Assembly: GCF_000702605.1 (NCBI RefSeq)
Contig: NZ_JNIR01000001.1
Location: 1,106,501 to 1,170,500, forward strand
DNA length: 64,000 nt
Reading direction: 5' to 3'
Source: Exiguobacterium acetylicum DSM 20416
GTDB lineage: Bacteria > Bacillota > Bacilli > Exiguobacteriales > Exiguobacteriaceae
Part shown: in pieces, positions 25,561 through 35,298 of the stretch
How positions within the stretch are numbered: the first letter of the stretch is position 1
How the letters are laid out: each line of letters opens with the position of its first letter
The notes under the pieces: model-generated
Database searches by the model: none
The model's input: only the letters and a program-made list of their open reading frames with translations
What the model was told of the DNA's origin: nothing
Program-made: the position numbers and the translations under genes

Positions 25561-26433
25561 ATGAACATCTGTATCGTCACGGGTGCCAACTCCGGCATGG
25601 GGATGGTCACGATTCAAGAATTATTAGAGCGAGGAGATCGGGTCATCGCTACCGTCCGTTCGCAGAAGAAAGCAACGGCACTCGTACAATTACTGCGGGA
25701 ACATGGTGTATCGCATACGCATCTGGAAATCGAGATTGTCCAACTCGATCAATTGGACTCCGTTCGTCGCTTTGCGGATCGTCTGTTTGATTTAGTCGGT
25801 CGCATCGACCGCTTGATCTTAAACGCTGGAGTCATGGTACCGCCGTATCATGTTACGAAGGACGGCTTCGAATCACAATTTCAAGTCAACTACTTGAGTC
25901 ATTTCTACTTGATCGAGCGCTTATTGCCGTTACTTGAAAAAGGAAACGATCCGCGCGTCATCTCGATTTCGTCGCTCGCTGGTGAAGGTGGCTTGATTCG
26001 GACCGACGTCGAACTCGAAGCCATCGCCCACGTCAAAAAAGAACACTATAGCCCGATGCGTTCTTACCGCGAATCAAAGCTCCTGCAAATGATTCATATG
26101 CGTGAACTGGCAGAGAAGCACGGCGACCGGATCACGTTCGTCAGCGTTCACCCGGGGATCGTCAATACGGATCTGTTCTACCGCGGCAAGTACGGTAAAG
26201 TGATGAAGACGTTACTCAAACCAGTCGCCCAAGTCGGATACTGGACTGGAAAGCTCTATACGCCGGAATACGGTGCGAAGACAGCACTCTACCTCGCAAC
26301 AACCGACGAGCCTCTTGACAACGGTGGCTACTATGCGGACTCTGCACCCCGTCTCAGCAATCCGATCGTTGAAGACGACGAGTACCGGGCGCAAGTACGG
26401 AATCTGTCGCGTCGTTGGGTCGAACTCGTCTAA
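25561..26433 (+). CDS. Short-chain dehydrogenase/reductase
   Basis: 290 aa classical SDR with retinol-dehydrogenase-like length. Cofactor motif TGANSGMG (7-14), NAG (88-90), catalytic Ser138, Tyr169 and Lys173 (SYRESK). The C-terminal PGIVNTDLFYR follows the usual substrate loop. NADP(H) use and substrate are not determinable. SD AAGGAGG. Confidence 0.9.
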   Translation: MNICIVTGANSGMGMVTIQELLERGDRVIATVRSQKKATALVQLLREHGVSHTHLEIEIVQLDQLDSVRRFADRLFDLVGRIDRLILNAGVMVPPYHVTKDGFESQFQVNYLSHFYLIERLLPLLEKGNDPRVISISSLAGEGGLIRTDVELEAIAHVKKEHYSPMRSYRESKLLQMIHMRELAEKHGDRITFVSVHPGIVNTDLFYRGKYGKVMKTLLKPVAQVGYWTGKLYTPEYGAKTALYLATTDEPLDNGGYYADSAPRLSNPIVEDDEYRAQVRNLSRRWVELV

Positions 26434-26440
26434 ATACAAA

Positions 26441-26475
26441 AAAACGACCGGCTCGTGGGAAGCCGGTCGTTTACC
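26441..26475 (+). terminator. Rho-independent terminator
   Basis: AAACGACCGGCT pairs with AGCCGGTCGTTT around a 7-nt loop. Confidence 0.82.
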
Positions 26476-26654
26476 GTTGTGACGACTGGGGGTCAGATCA
26501 CTCCTAAAGGATACGTTACATTGAAATAAAATTGTGGAATATGAAAAAAATCACAAAATAATGGGCAAACGTGAAATCTTGAAGCAAAAAGGTTTTCTTC
26601 ACGCTGTACATTCGTTAGGATAGAGAAGAATTTTTTTGTAACAGGAGGAATAAC

Positions 26655-27140
26655 ATGATACGACAAGCTACATCAAAAGACGTTCGAAACATCGCAACCC
26701 TACTTGAGCAAAAAGCGCTCTCCCTCAAAGCCAGTGGCAGTAGCCAGTGGTCTGCTTATCTGGAGCAAGACATCGAGCAACTCGTCGCGCGAGATTTAGA
26801 AGCAGGTCGTTTGTATGTCTTTGAGGATCAGAACGAGCTGCTTGGTTCCGTTGCCCTGCTTCCTTCGCTCGAATGGGATCAATCCTTGTGGGATGATGTA
26901 GAAGGTCTGTATATCCATCGAATCGTCGTCAGCGACCGTGCAAAAGGACAGGGTGTCGGTCGAAAACTACTCGAACACGCGATTGCTGTGACAGAGGATG
27001 AAGGAGAAATTCTACGACTTGACTGTGTCGCGACGAACGAGTTTCTCAATGCATATTACGTGTCATTCGGATTCGTCTATCAAGGAACACGGGATGGATT
27101 CTCGATTTATGAGTACGAACGCATCGAAGCGACTGCCTGA
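26655..27140 (+). CDS. GNAT-family N-acetyltransferase
   Basis: 161 aa. Acetyl-CoA binding motif A is HRIVVSDRAKGQGVGRKLLEHA (R/Q-x-x-G-x-G), with the beta-bulge and YYVSFGFVYQGT motif B near the C-terminus. Starts with the common MIRQATSKDVRNIATLL. Acceptor unknown. SD AGGAGG. The 180 bp upstream hold no gene. Confidence 0.88.
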   Translation: MIRQATSKDVRNIATLLEQKALSLKASGSSQWSAYLEQDIEQLVARDLEAGRLYVFEDQNELLGSVALLPSLEWDQSLWDDVEGLYIHRIVVSDRAKGQGVGRKLLEHAIAVTEDEGEILRLDCVATNEFLNAYYVSFGFVYQGTRDGFSIYEYERIEATA

Positions 27141-27213
27141 AGCGGTTCAATCAAGACAACGGTCGTTTCGTTTGGTATGGTAATAGAAATAGAACGGTTC
27201 AAGGAGTGATCGG

Positions 27214-28263
27214 ATGCGACTAAATATCGGCTTTATCGGCTTTGGCAAAAGTACGACCCGTTACCATTTACCGTACGTGATGATCGAGGACAACTATCAC
27301 GTCACCTGGATTTACAATCGGAAGGAAAAACCGGAGCTGTTCGCATCCTATCAGGATCGACTGCCGGATGCCCGGTTTACGACGGATCTGTCCGAGATGC
27401 TCGCTGACCCAAAACTCGACGTCGTCGTCATCAATACACCACCGGCGACTCATTTTGAGTATGCGTTACAAGCGTTACAGCATCAAAAGCATGTTCTCGT
27501 CGAAAAACCGTTCACCGTGACGGAAGAAGAGACAAAGCGGTTATTTGCGGAAGCAGCTGTGCAAGGCGTTAAGATTCTCGCCTATCAAAACCGACGTTAC
27601 GATAGCGACTTCCAAGTCGTCGCGCAAATCATCCGTTCCGGAAAACTTGGACGACTCGTCGAGGTCGTCTCGCAATTTGATCTATTCCGCCCGGAAGCGG
27701 CGTCAGCGGACCCGCGTCACGAAAACGGTGCGCTTTACGGGCTCGGCGTCCATACGCTCGACCAAATCATCGCCTTGTTCGGAAAACCGGACAAGGTCGC
27801 TTTTGACGTGCGCAGTGTTCGACTGCCGCACAATCCAGACGACGCATTTGCGATCGATCTCTATTATCCGGAGCTGAAGGTGAGTGTCCGGACGAGTCAC
27901 GTCGCACTTGCTCCGGCCCCACGCTGGATGTTACACGGAACGAACGGCACGTTCATCAAACAACACGTCGATCGGCAAGAGCTCGATCTGAAAGCGAACT
28001 ACTTCCCAGGAGAAGAGGGGTTCGGTGAGGATTCAGAAGACGATTATGGTCGTTTGATCTATCATGATGAACACGGTCATCTGCAAGACGTCCGGATTCC
28101 GAGTCCTGTTGGTGATTACGGTAAAATGTACCGCGCCTTTTACCGCAGTATCGTCGAAGATGCACCGCTTCCGGTGAAAGAAGAGGATACCTTGTTTGTT
28201 GCCCACCTGCTCGAACAAGCTTTTGCGCAACCGTCACCTTATATCTTGACGATCCAAAATTAA
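27214..28263 (+). CDS. Gfo/Idh/MocA oxidoreductase, YhhX-like
   Basis: 349 aa. N-terminal Rossmann fold with GFIGFGKSTTRYHLPYV, a signature shared with E. coli YhhX (345 aa), then the family EKP motif (VLVEKPFTVT), QNRRYDSDF and GLGVHTLDQIIALFGKPD of the C-terminal domain. NAD(P)-dependent sugar or inositol-type oxidoreductase; YhhX itself has no settled substrate. SD AAGGAG. Confidence 0.88.
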   Translation: MRLNIGFIGFGKSTTRYHLPYVMIEDNYHVTWIYNRKEKPELFASYQDRLPDARFTTDLSEMLADPKLDVVVINTPPATHFEYALQALQHQKHVLVEKPFTVTEEETKRLFAEAAVQGVKILAYQNRRYDSDFQVVAQIIRSGKLGRLVEVVSQFDLFRPEAASADPRHENGALYGLGVHTLDQIIALFGKPDKVAFDVRSVRLPHNPDDAFAIDLYYPELKVSVRTSHVALAPAPRWMLHGTNGTFIKQHVDRQELDLKANYFPGEEGFGEDSEDDYGRLIYHDEHGHLQDVRIPSPVGDYGKMYRAFYRSIVEDAPLPVKEEDTLFVAHLLEQAFAQPSPYILTIQN

Positions 28264-28294
28264 ATTTTAATTTGATTGCAGGTTGATGACAACT

Positions 28295-28328
28295 CGACTG
28301 TGCCCATAGGCATGGTCGGGTTTTTTTG
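28295..28328 (+). terminator. Rho-independent terminator
   Basis: CGAC-TGCC arms pair with GGCA-GGTCG, CATA loop, then T7. Confidence 0.88.
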
Positions 28329-28446
28329 ATATAAAGAATGAGTGCATTCCTGATTTTTCAGATTTTTCTAAAGAAATGTTGATTATTTTTTCAAAAAGTT
28401 GGGAATAAGGGAATGTCTCACCAAATCAAAACATAGGGGGTCTATC

Positions 28447-29523
28447 ATGAAACGATTCTTATCCGCATTGCTCGTAGCGGCTGTCATCGTTGGGGTACTC
28501 AGCCCTTCGTTGATCGCTGAGGCCGCGACGAAGTTGACCGTGACGACGGATGTCTTGCGCGTCCGCGAAAAACCGTCGACGTCGAGTAAGATTCTCGGTA
28601 ACGTCTACAAAGGGAATGTCTACACATCAAAGGGAACGTCCGGCAGCTGGTATAAAATCAGCTACAAATCCCGCACAGGCTACATACACAAAAACTACGT
28701 CAAATCGTCCTCGTCGAAATACACGTCGACGGGTACGAAGTATACGACGGTCGGCACGCTCAACGTCCGGACGGGAGCTGGAACGAAGTATAAGGTCGTT
28801 GCCCAACTGAATAAAGGGGTTGCTGTCGCGACATACGGAACGTCAGGGAGCTGGACACGGATTCTTTATAAGGGAAGCTACCGTTATATCTCGACGCAAT
28901 ATGTATCGAAATCAAAACCATCGACGACGACGAAGAAGCTGAACGTCCCGTACTACAACCAATATTCACTCGGGTATCCATCTGGTTGTGAGTTCGTCTC
29001 GTTGAAGATGGCACTTGAATACAAGAAAAAAGCCGTCTCTGCTGCGTCACTCTACAATCAAATGCCGAAAAGCATGAAGAACGCGACGTATAAGAACGGA
29101 AAGTATTACTGGGCAGATCCGGAAAAAATGTTCACGGGGAATCCAGCCGGAACGCTCGACTACTACAAGAACTGGGGTATCTACCCGAAAGGAATCCTAC
29201 CACTCGCGAAAAAATACCGCAGTGGTGCCGTCGATATCTCGAAACAAGGCGTCTCGAAAATTGAGAGTGAGATTCGTAGCGGTAACCCGGTCATCGTCTG
29301 GGCAACGGTCGATTTCAAGAATCCATATGGCTACTTCTCTTGGATCAAACCGGACGGTAAAACATTCACAGGTTACCGGAACTATCACGTCATGCTCGTG
29401 ACAGGTGTCTCAAGTGGTTCGTTCTACGTCTCGGACCCATACCGCGGCAAGTATAGTGTCAGTCGCTCGCAGTTCACATCCGTTTTCAATCGAACGGGAC
29501 AATATGCGTTATCTGTTCGTTAA
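28447..29523 (+). CDS. Secreted protein with two SH3b domains and a C39-like peptidase domain
   Basis: 358 aa from ATG 28447 (TAGGGGG upstream). Signal peptide 1-26 (ALLVAAVIVGVLSPSLIAEA). Two bacterial SH3 repeats, ~29-85 and ~97-154, each with the LxVRxxxGTxxK pattern, likely bind the cell wall. Residues 165-358 are a peptidase_C39_2 domain with Cys181 (GYPSGCEFVSLKM), His314 (NYHVMLVTG) and Asp330 (VSDPYRG). Probably a cell-surface cysteine peptidase or amidase; Thr/Ser/Lys-rich linkers fit an exported protein. Confidence 0.87.
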   Translation: MKRFLSALLVAAVIVGVLSPSLIAEAATKLTVTTDVLRVREKPSTSSKILGNVYKGNVYTSKGTSGSWYKISYKSRTGYIHKNYVKSSSSKYTSTGTKYTTVGTLNVRTGAGTKYKVVAQLNKGVAVATYGTSGSWTRILYKGSYRYISTQYVSKSKPSTTTKKLNVPYYNQYSLGYPSGCEFVSLKMALEYKKKAVSAASLYNQMPKSMKNATYKNGKYYWADPEKMFTGNPAGTLDYYKNWGIYPKGILPLAKKYRSGAVDISKQGVSKIESEIRSGNPVIVWATVDFKNPYGYFSWIKPDGKTFTGYRNYHVMLVTGVSSGSFYVSDPYRGKYSVSRSQFTSVFNRTGQYALSVR

Positions 29524-29529
29524 ACCCTC

Positions 29530-29559
29530 ATCCGGTCGCTCCCACGCGACCGGATTTTT
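29530..29559 (+). terminator. Rho-independent terminator
   Basis: ATCCGGTCGC-TCCCAC-GCGACCGGAT then T5. Confidence 0.92.
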
Positions 29560-29662
29560 GTCATTTTCAGGCATATCGATACGAAATCTACTGTAAAATG
29601 AAGGAGTTCACCTGCTAGGTGTGTAAAAGAATGACAATGTATCTATGAAAGGAAGTGAAGAG

Positions 29663-31366
29663 ATGGAAGATCCACGGATCACGCGTCTCGAGCAGGAGGT
29701 CGCGGCGTTACGACAACGAGTGGCTGCTCTTGAAGGACAGCACACTTCACCTATCGCACCTGAACCGAGCGAACCAGAAGTGAGTACGGTCGCTCGCCCA
29801 GCCCCGCGTCCTGCCTATACGAAACGAAAACCGGTTGTTCCTCAACCAACGTTCAAGGAAAAGCGCTCCCGCGAAGAATGGGAACAGGTCATCGCGACCG
29901 TCTGGTTACCCCGGATAGGAGCGATATTTGCTGCACTCGGGGCTTTGTTCCTCTTCTCCTATGCCTCGGTTGCCGGTCTGATCAGTCCGCCTGTCCGTAT
30001 CGGAAGTGGGGTGTTGATTGGTCTACTCGTCATCGCCCTCGGAGAATACCAGTATGAAAAGAAACGACGTGAGCTTGGGGTCGGACTCGTCGCGACCGGT
30101 ACGATCGTCGCTTTGGCGGCACTGTTCGCCGGAATGGCCTTATATCAATTCTATCCACCGTCTTTAGCCTTCTTACTTGAGCTCGTCGTCGTCTTCATCG
30201 CGTACGGTTTGATGCTCTGGATGCGATCGCAAGCCTTACTCGTCCTCGTATCCATCACCGGTTTCTTATTACCGTATCTACAATTATCGGACGAGCCGAA
30301 CTTACCGCTCTTCTTATTGTACGAAGTCGTCTTGTTCGCAGCGATCTTCTTTGCCGTTGACCGACTGAAGGCGAAGAAAGCGTTCGTCTTCGCTTGGGTG
30401 ATCTTTACGATTGCACTCGCGTTTGGATTGTTGTCGTTGACGCTCTCACGGTACGACGATGGTGTTCCGCAACTCGATGAATGGTCTCTCTTACTTGCGA
30501 CATTCTTCGGTTACGGCGCAACGTCTTTCGTCGGACGACGGATCCAGTTCGAGAAGAACGCCCCAAGCTGGCTTGCTGGTGTTGTCGTCTTGCTGACGTT
30601 ACTGATTCTTGATTGGTCGTTCGGGACGCTAATCGCGATTCTGTTTGCTGGCGTTGCCTACGTGCTTGCCGAACGATTAAAGGATTCGGCGCAAAACGGC
30701 GTCGGTCACGTTGCCTTACTTGTCGCCGTCCTCTTGATTCCGGCAGATGCCATCAGCTGGACGTATCAACTGCGCTACTTCTTGATTGCCGGGTTGATCG
30801 CCGCATTTTGGTTCGTTCCGCGGGCGCGGATGCCACATCAACGGTTGTTTAACGTCGGCTTGTATGTCGTTTTCATCTTTTCTGCCGTCGTTGATTATGA
30901 ATCCTATCAAAGCTTAGGTCTGTCTTACGCCTTGACGGTGCTCGCTATGGTCATTGCTTCGACAGCATTCGTCTTGCTCCTCGTTCAGACACATCGTGAT
31001 CCGGTCTGGAAAGGGTCATGGCAACTTGTTCTCGTTTTAGCTGCGATCGGTGTCTTTACGACCTATACGTTGATTATCATGGAGTTACCGTTCTACCGCG
31101 GTCTTGAAGAAACGGCGCGTAGTACGACGTTGTCCGCTGCCTATATCGTCCTCGCACTCGTCCTTGTCGCGATCGGTCGGATGCGGACGTCGTCGACGTG
31201 GCGATTGTCCGGATTGTTGCTACTGACGATCAGTGCCGTCAAGCTTTTATTGTTCGATTTGTCGTTCCTGAGCTTATTCCAAAAAGCGTTCGTCTTCATT
31301 GGCTTCGGGATCGTCACATTCATCATTTCACGGACGTACTTCAAAAAACGAAAAGAACAAGCATAA
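29663..31366 (+). CDS. DUF2339-family polytopic membrane protein
   Basis: 567 aa from ATG 29663, preceded by AAAGGAAGTGAAG (an in-frame ATG at 29645 overlaps the SD). A short coiled coil (RITRLEQEVAALRQRVAALEG) leads, then a Pro-rich linker, then some 16-18 hydrophobic segments with the WLPRIGAIFAALGALF start and GVGLVATGTIVALAALFAG typical of DUF2339. Function of the family is unknown. Own terminator. Confidence 0.83.
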   Translation: MEDPRITRLEQEVAALRQRVAALEGQHTSPIAPEPSEPEVSTVARPAPRPAYTKRKPVVPQPTFKEKRSREEWEQVIATVWLPRIGAIFAALGALFLFSYASVAGLISPPVRIGSGVLIGLLVIALGEYQYEKKRRELGVGLVATGTIVALAALFAGMALYQFYPPSLAFLLELVVVFIAYGLMLWMRSQALLVLVSITGFLLPYLQLSDEPNLPLFLLYEVVLFAAIFFAVDRLKAKKAFVFAWVIFTIALAFGLLSLTLSRYDDGVPQLDEWSLLLATFFGYGATSFVGRRIQFEKNAPSWLAGVVVLLTLLILDWSFGTLIAILFAGVAYVLAERLKDSAQNGVGHVALLVAVLLIPADAISWTYQLRYFLIAGLIAAFWFVPRARMPHQRLFNVGLYVVFIFSAVVDYESYQSLGLSYALTVLAMVIASTAFVLLLVQTHRDPVWKGSWQLVLVLAAIGVFTTYTLIIMELPFYRGLEETARSTTLSAAYIVLALVLVAIGRMRTSSTWRLSGLLLLTISAVKLLLFDLSFLSLFQKAFVFIGFGIVTFIISRTYFKKRKEQA

Positions 31367-31371
31367 CGAAG

Positions 31372-31410
31372 AGCTTGAATCGGTTGAAATGAACCGGTTC
31401 AAGCTTTTTT
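31372..31410 (+). terminator. Rho-independent terminator
   Basis: AGCTTGAA-CGGTT pairs with AACCG-TTCAAGCT, then T6. Confidence 0.88.
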
Positions 31411-31429
31411 AATTGCGCAAAAATTTTTA

Positions 31430-31459
31430 TTGATAACGATTATCATTGTCGTCTATACT
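31430..31459 (+). promoter_or_regulatory. Fur-box-controlled efe promoter
   Basis: -35 TTGATA (31430) and -10 TATACT (31454-31459), 18-bp spacer. GATAACGATTATCATTGTC (31432-31450) is a near-consensus Fur box (GATAATGATTATCATTATC) covering the -35 and spacer, so iron-bound Fur should block transcription. Confidence 0.88.
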
Positions 31460-31500
31460 ATTTAAGGAACTGACTTAATTAGTAACAGGGGGAACCATAC

Positions 31501-32319
31501 ATGAAACAAGCATTATTGATGACAGGGGCGCTCGCCGTCGTTTTAGCAGGTTGTAGTGAAGCGAAACAAGCGGAGACACCGGCACCAAAAAAGACGAATT
31601 TTGATCAGGTCGTCACGGATTACCGAACGTATGCGATCAACGAAATCGATACGTTCGTCCGCGAGACGGAAAAGTTCACCGATGCCGTACAGGCTGGCAA
31701 ACTCGAAGAAGCGAAAGCGTTGTACGCGCCAACACGGATGCACTACGAACGTGCAGAACCAATCGCGGAAGTGTTCGGTGACCTCGATCCGAAAATCGAT
31801 GCGCGAGCAGGCGACGTTAAAGCGTCGGAGTGGGGTGGCTACCACCGGATCGAGCAAGGGTTATTTGAAAAGGGAACGACAAAAGGCTATGAAGCATACG
31901 CGAAACAATTGATGAAGGACGTTCACTTACTGCGGGCGAAGGTCGAGACGGTCGAGGTGACACCAGAATTACTCGTCACGGGGGCGACAGATTTACTAAA
32001 CGAAGTCTCGACGTCAAAAGTAACAGGGGAAGAGGATCGTTATTCGCATACCGATTTATATGACTTCGTAGCAAACGTCGAGGGTGCTGAAAAAATCTAC
32101 GAATTGTTGAACCCGGCGCTAAAAAAACAAGATGCGGCGTTATCAAAAGAGATCGCTGCTCGCTTCAAGGATGTCCACGCGTTACTCGATGCGAAGAAAC
32201 AGGGTGACGGCTACGTCCTCTATACGAGTCTTTCGAAACAGGACGTCAAACAAATGAGTGTCGCCATCAATGAACTCGCGGAACCGCTCTCGAAGATGGG
32301 CATCGTACTGGAGGGATAA
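31501..32319 (+). CDS. efeO: EfeO/EfeM iron-binding lipoprotein
   Basis: 272 aa. Lipoprotein signal with lipobox LAGC (Cys18), then an imelysin/peptidase_M75-like domain. The metal-binding HxxE is HRIE at 115-118 in WGGYHRIEQGLF; YERAEPIAEVFGDLDPKIDAR is the other family block. It is the extracellular iron-delivery partner of the EfeU permease (Bacillus YwbM). The cupredoxin domain found in Gram-negative EfeO is absent, so it is the short EfeM form. SD AGGGGGAA. Confidence 0.92.
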   Translation: MKQALLMTGALAVVLAGCSEAKQAETPAPKKTNFDQVVTDYRTYAINEIDTFVRETEKFTDAVQAGKLEEAKALYAPTRMHYERAEPIAEVFGDLDPKIDARAGDVKASEWGGYHRIEQGLFEKGTTKGYEAYAKQLMKDVHLLRAKVETVEVTPELLVTGATDLLNEVSTSKVTGEEDRYSHTDLYDFVANVEGAEKIYELLNPALKKQDAALSKEIAARFKDVHALLDAKKQGDGYVLYTSLSKQDVKQMSVAINELAEPLSKMGIVLEG

Positions 32320-32321
32320 GC

Positions 32322-33555
32322 ATGAAACCAATCCAAGAAGGTGTCACGCGGCGTGACGTCCTGAAGGTCGCAGGCTTGACGAGTCTCGGGGCCGCCCTGT
32401 ATGCCAGTGGTCTTGAGAAGTTCCTTCCGCGAACATTGACTGTCGAAGCCAGTGATCAAGAGCCGTTCTACGGAACGTATCAAGCGGGAATTCTGACCCC
32501 CCCCACAAAATCACGTCCAAGTCGTGGCGTTTGATATCAAGACAGAGCGACGCGATGAGTTGGTCGATTTATTAAAACGCTGGACGCGGTTATGTGCCAG
32601 ACTTGCTGCTGGTTTACCGTACGGTGATTCCGAATCCAGTTACGTGCCACCGGAAGATACGGGGGAAGCGGATGGTCTATCTGCCGGGCACTTGACGTTT
32701 ACGTTCGGGTGCGGTCCAAGTCTGTTTGACGGTCGTTTTGGCATCCGTCATAAACGACCGGAGGCGCTCCAACCGTTGCCGACGTTCGACCTCGATCGTT
32801 TAGACGAAAAATGGAGTGGAGGCGACCTCGTCGTCCAAGTCTGTGGTGATGATGCGCAAGTCGTCTTCCATGCCATCCGTAACCTCGTCCGTGTCGGGCG
32901 TGGAACGGTCGCGATGCGATGGTCCCAAGCTGGTTTCCAGCGCAGCAAAGCAGCAGATGCCTCTGGTGGAACCCCGCGCAATCTATTTGGTTTCAAGGAC
33001 GGTACGGGAAATCCTGACGTCTCGAAGAAGCAGGTCCGGAAAGAATCGCTCTTTTGTCAGTGGCAAGACGGGACACCGTGGTTGACGAACGGCTCGTTCC
33101 TTGTCGTCCGTCGCATTCAGATGCATCTCGAAGTCTGGGACCGGACGATTCTAAAAGAGCAAGAACGGACCTTCGGACGCGAGCGTGCTTCCGGGGCGCC
33201 GCTCGGCTCAACAGACGAGTTCGCTTCCGTCACACCAGCGAAACGACAAACTCGTGGCGAAGCTGCCTTACCGGTTGACTCGCATACCGCTGTCGCGCAT
33301 GGAGACGGGAAGACAGCCATCTTACGCCGTTCCTACTCGTATCAGGACGGCATCGATGAAAAGACGGGTGCCCTTGATGCTGGACTGCTGTTTTTATCAT
33401 ATCAGCGTTCACCGAAACAATTCATCGAGATTCAGCGCCGGCTTGCCGCACAGGATCGCCTGAATGAATACATCACGCACCGTGGTAGTGCCATCTTCGC
33501 CTGCTTCGGTGGGATTTCGAAAGGAGGCTATATCGGTGATGCGTTATTTGCGTAA
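32322..33555 (+). pseudogene. efeB: EfeB dye-decolorizing peroxidase, frameshifted in a C8 tract
   Basis: ATG 32322 opens a Tat signal peptide (TRRDVLKVAGLTSLGAALYASG), but after GILTPP the frame stops at 32534. Reading seven C instead of eight at 32497-32504 continues as QNHVQVVAFDIKT and joins the long downstream frame into ~410 aa, matching Bacillus YwbN (~416). The body has the DyP GxxDG motif (GFKDGTGNP) and a C-terminal heme-pocket block (PVDSHTAVAHGDGK). EfeB is exported folded by Tat and oxidises Fe(II) or handles heme for the Efe system. Could be phase-variable, mutated or a sequencing indel. Confidence 0.85.
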
Positions 33556-35212
33556 TCTTGCCCTTTTACTTGTACTCCTTATGGCCGGTCAACACACGGT
33601 GCCTGTCCATGCTGCTTCGACGGATGATCTCTATGTCGCGATCGGACAAGCCTTGTCCGCTGTTGCAAGTGAAGATCTCGCGGCACTGAATCAAGCGATC
33701 GATGAACTGAATCAAGCATCCAAAGACTTACCGGAACAGCAAGCGGCAATCATAAAAGCTGTCAAACAGGTCGATGCGAAACGGTCGGCAACGTTTCCGG
33801 AAGTCCGCGAGCAACTGACAGCACTCTCTGCTGCCGTCCGGAAGCAGGAAGAAGCAACGAAACCGAAGATGGACCCGATTGCGAAAGCAAAGGTGAAGCA
33901 ATTGCTTTCGTTGACGAAAGAGATGCGGCAAGTCAAGGCGAGCGATCGTCCGGCAGCGGAGCAACGGTTGTTGACCGCATGGGCGACGCACGAGAGTCTT
34001 GTTCGCAACGACAGTGTCGGTCACTATGGCAACATCGAGATGGCACTTGCTTCGATCCGGATCGCGGCGGCGCGTGATTCCGCGGATACGAAGGAATGGA
34101 AAGCCGCACTTAATCAGTTCGATACGGCCGTTCAGTCTTTCCTCGACGGAGAGCAAGTCCAGGCGAAGAAAACGGGACTGCAGTCGCTGCTGACGCCACT
34201 CGAGGAGGCACAAACCGCACTTGCGGCAAATGATCTGCCACAAGCGAAACAAGCACTCGAATCGTTTCTGAAGACCTGGCCACGTGCGGAAGGCGAGGTC
34301 CGGACACGTAATGAAGGGCTCTATTCCCAGCTTGAATCAGATGTACCACTGTTACTTGCCCGCCTGACGCCGGAAACGCGGGAAAAGACGGCACAAGAAC
34401 TCCAGTCGTTTGAGAATGCTATCGCACAATTACAAACGAAGACGCATTATACGTTCGTCGATGCAATGCTCGTCATGCTGCGGGAAGGTCTCGAAGCGTT
34501 ACTGATCATCAGTGCGCTCGTTGCTTTCGCTCGCAAAAGCCGTTCCAAACAAGAAGGAAAGGTTTGGGCAGGCGCCGGGCTTGGTCTGATCGCAAGCGGT
34601 CTGTTAGCGCTCATCCTCCAGACGGTCTTTCAGGCCTCGTTCGCGGCGACCGGTCGGGAACAAATCGAAGGCTACACAGGAATCGTCGCGGTCGTCGTCA
34701 TGTTGTTCGTCGGCTATTGGTTGCACTCGAAAAGCGCCGTCGCCAAACGAAAACACTTTTTATCGACGCTTTCGACGACGTCCTTATTCTTCGTCAGTTT
34801 CTTAACGATTTTCCGAGAAGGCGCCGAGACGTTACTGTTCTATATCGGAATGGCACCAGCGATGACGAAGACCGCCCTGTTATCCGGAATCGGTCTTGCG
34901 ATCATCATCATCGGACTCGTCTCGTATGCGGTCATTCAGATCGGCGTTCGTTTACCGATCCACCGCCTGTTCCAAGTCGCCTCGTGGTTGATTTATGTGA
35001 TGGCGTTTAAGATTCTTGGTACGAGTCTGCATGCGTTGCAGCTGACGAACGTCTTACCGATTCATCCGATCAATGGACTCGGAACTGCCGGGTGGATCGG
35101 CTTTTATCCGACGCTCGAGACGCTCATCCCACAAATCGTTCTGATGATTCTGATTGCGTTGTTTACAATCTGGCAAAAGCGGCGTGCGTCTTCAATCCAG
35201 ACTGCTGCCTAA
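33539..35212 (+). CDS. efeU: EfeU/FTR1-family iron permease
   Basis: 557 aa from ATG 33539; GTG 33536 is equally possible and closer to AGGAGG. A signal peptide (about 1-25) and a ~290-residue extracytoplasmic helical domain precede seven membrane spans. The iron-transport REGxE motifs are MLREGLEALL and FREGAETLL. This fused layout (long N-terminal domain plus FTR1) is known in Gram-positive EfeU (YwbL). Overlaps the efeB stop, so translation is coupled. Together with EfeO and EfeB it imports iron. Confidence 0.92.
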   Translation: MRYLRNLALLLVLLMAGQHTVPVHAASTDDLYVAIGQALSAVASEDLAALNQAIDELNQASKDLPEQQAAIIKAVKQVDAKRSATFPEVREQLTALSAAVRKQEEATKPKMDPIAKAKVKQLLSLTKEMRQVKASDRPAAEQRLLTAWATHESLVRNDSVGHYGNIEMALASIRIAAARDSADTKEWKAALNQFDTAVQSFLDGEQVQAKKTGLQSLLTPLEEAQTALAANDLPQAKQALESFLKTWPRAEGEVRTRNEGLYSQLESDVPLLLARLTPETREKTAQELQSFENAIAQLQTKTHYTFVDAMLVMLREGLEALLIISALVAFARKSRSKQEGKVWAGAGLGLIASGLLALILQTVFQASFAATGREQIEGYTGIVAVVVMLFVGYWLHSKSAVAKRKHFLSTLSTTSLFFVSFLTIFREGAETLLFYIGMAPAMTKTALLSGIGLAIIIIGLVSYAVIQIGVRLPIHRLFQVASWLIYVMAFKILGTSLHALQLTNVLPIHPINGLGTAGWIGFYPTLETLIPQIVLMILIALFTIWQKRRASSIQTAA

Positions 35213-35230
35213 TCCATTTTTCAATTTCAG

Positions 35231-35255
35231 GTTTCAACTATTATGTTTCGGGTAT
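35231..35255 (+). promoter_or_regulatory. Sigma-B general-stress promoter
   Basis: GTTTCA, 13 bp, GGGTAT fits the sigma-B consensus (GTTTAA-N12-14-GGGTAT) and precedes a gene of the YflT general stress family. Confidence 0.75.
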
Positions 35256-35298
35256 AATTTCTTATCAGCAGCTTGCTGCATGAAAGAGAGGGATTTTT

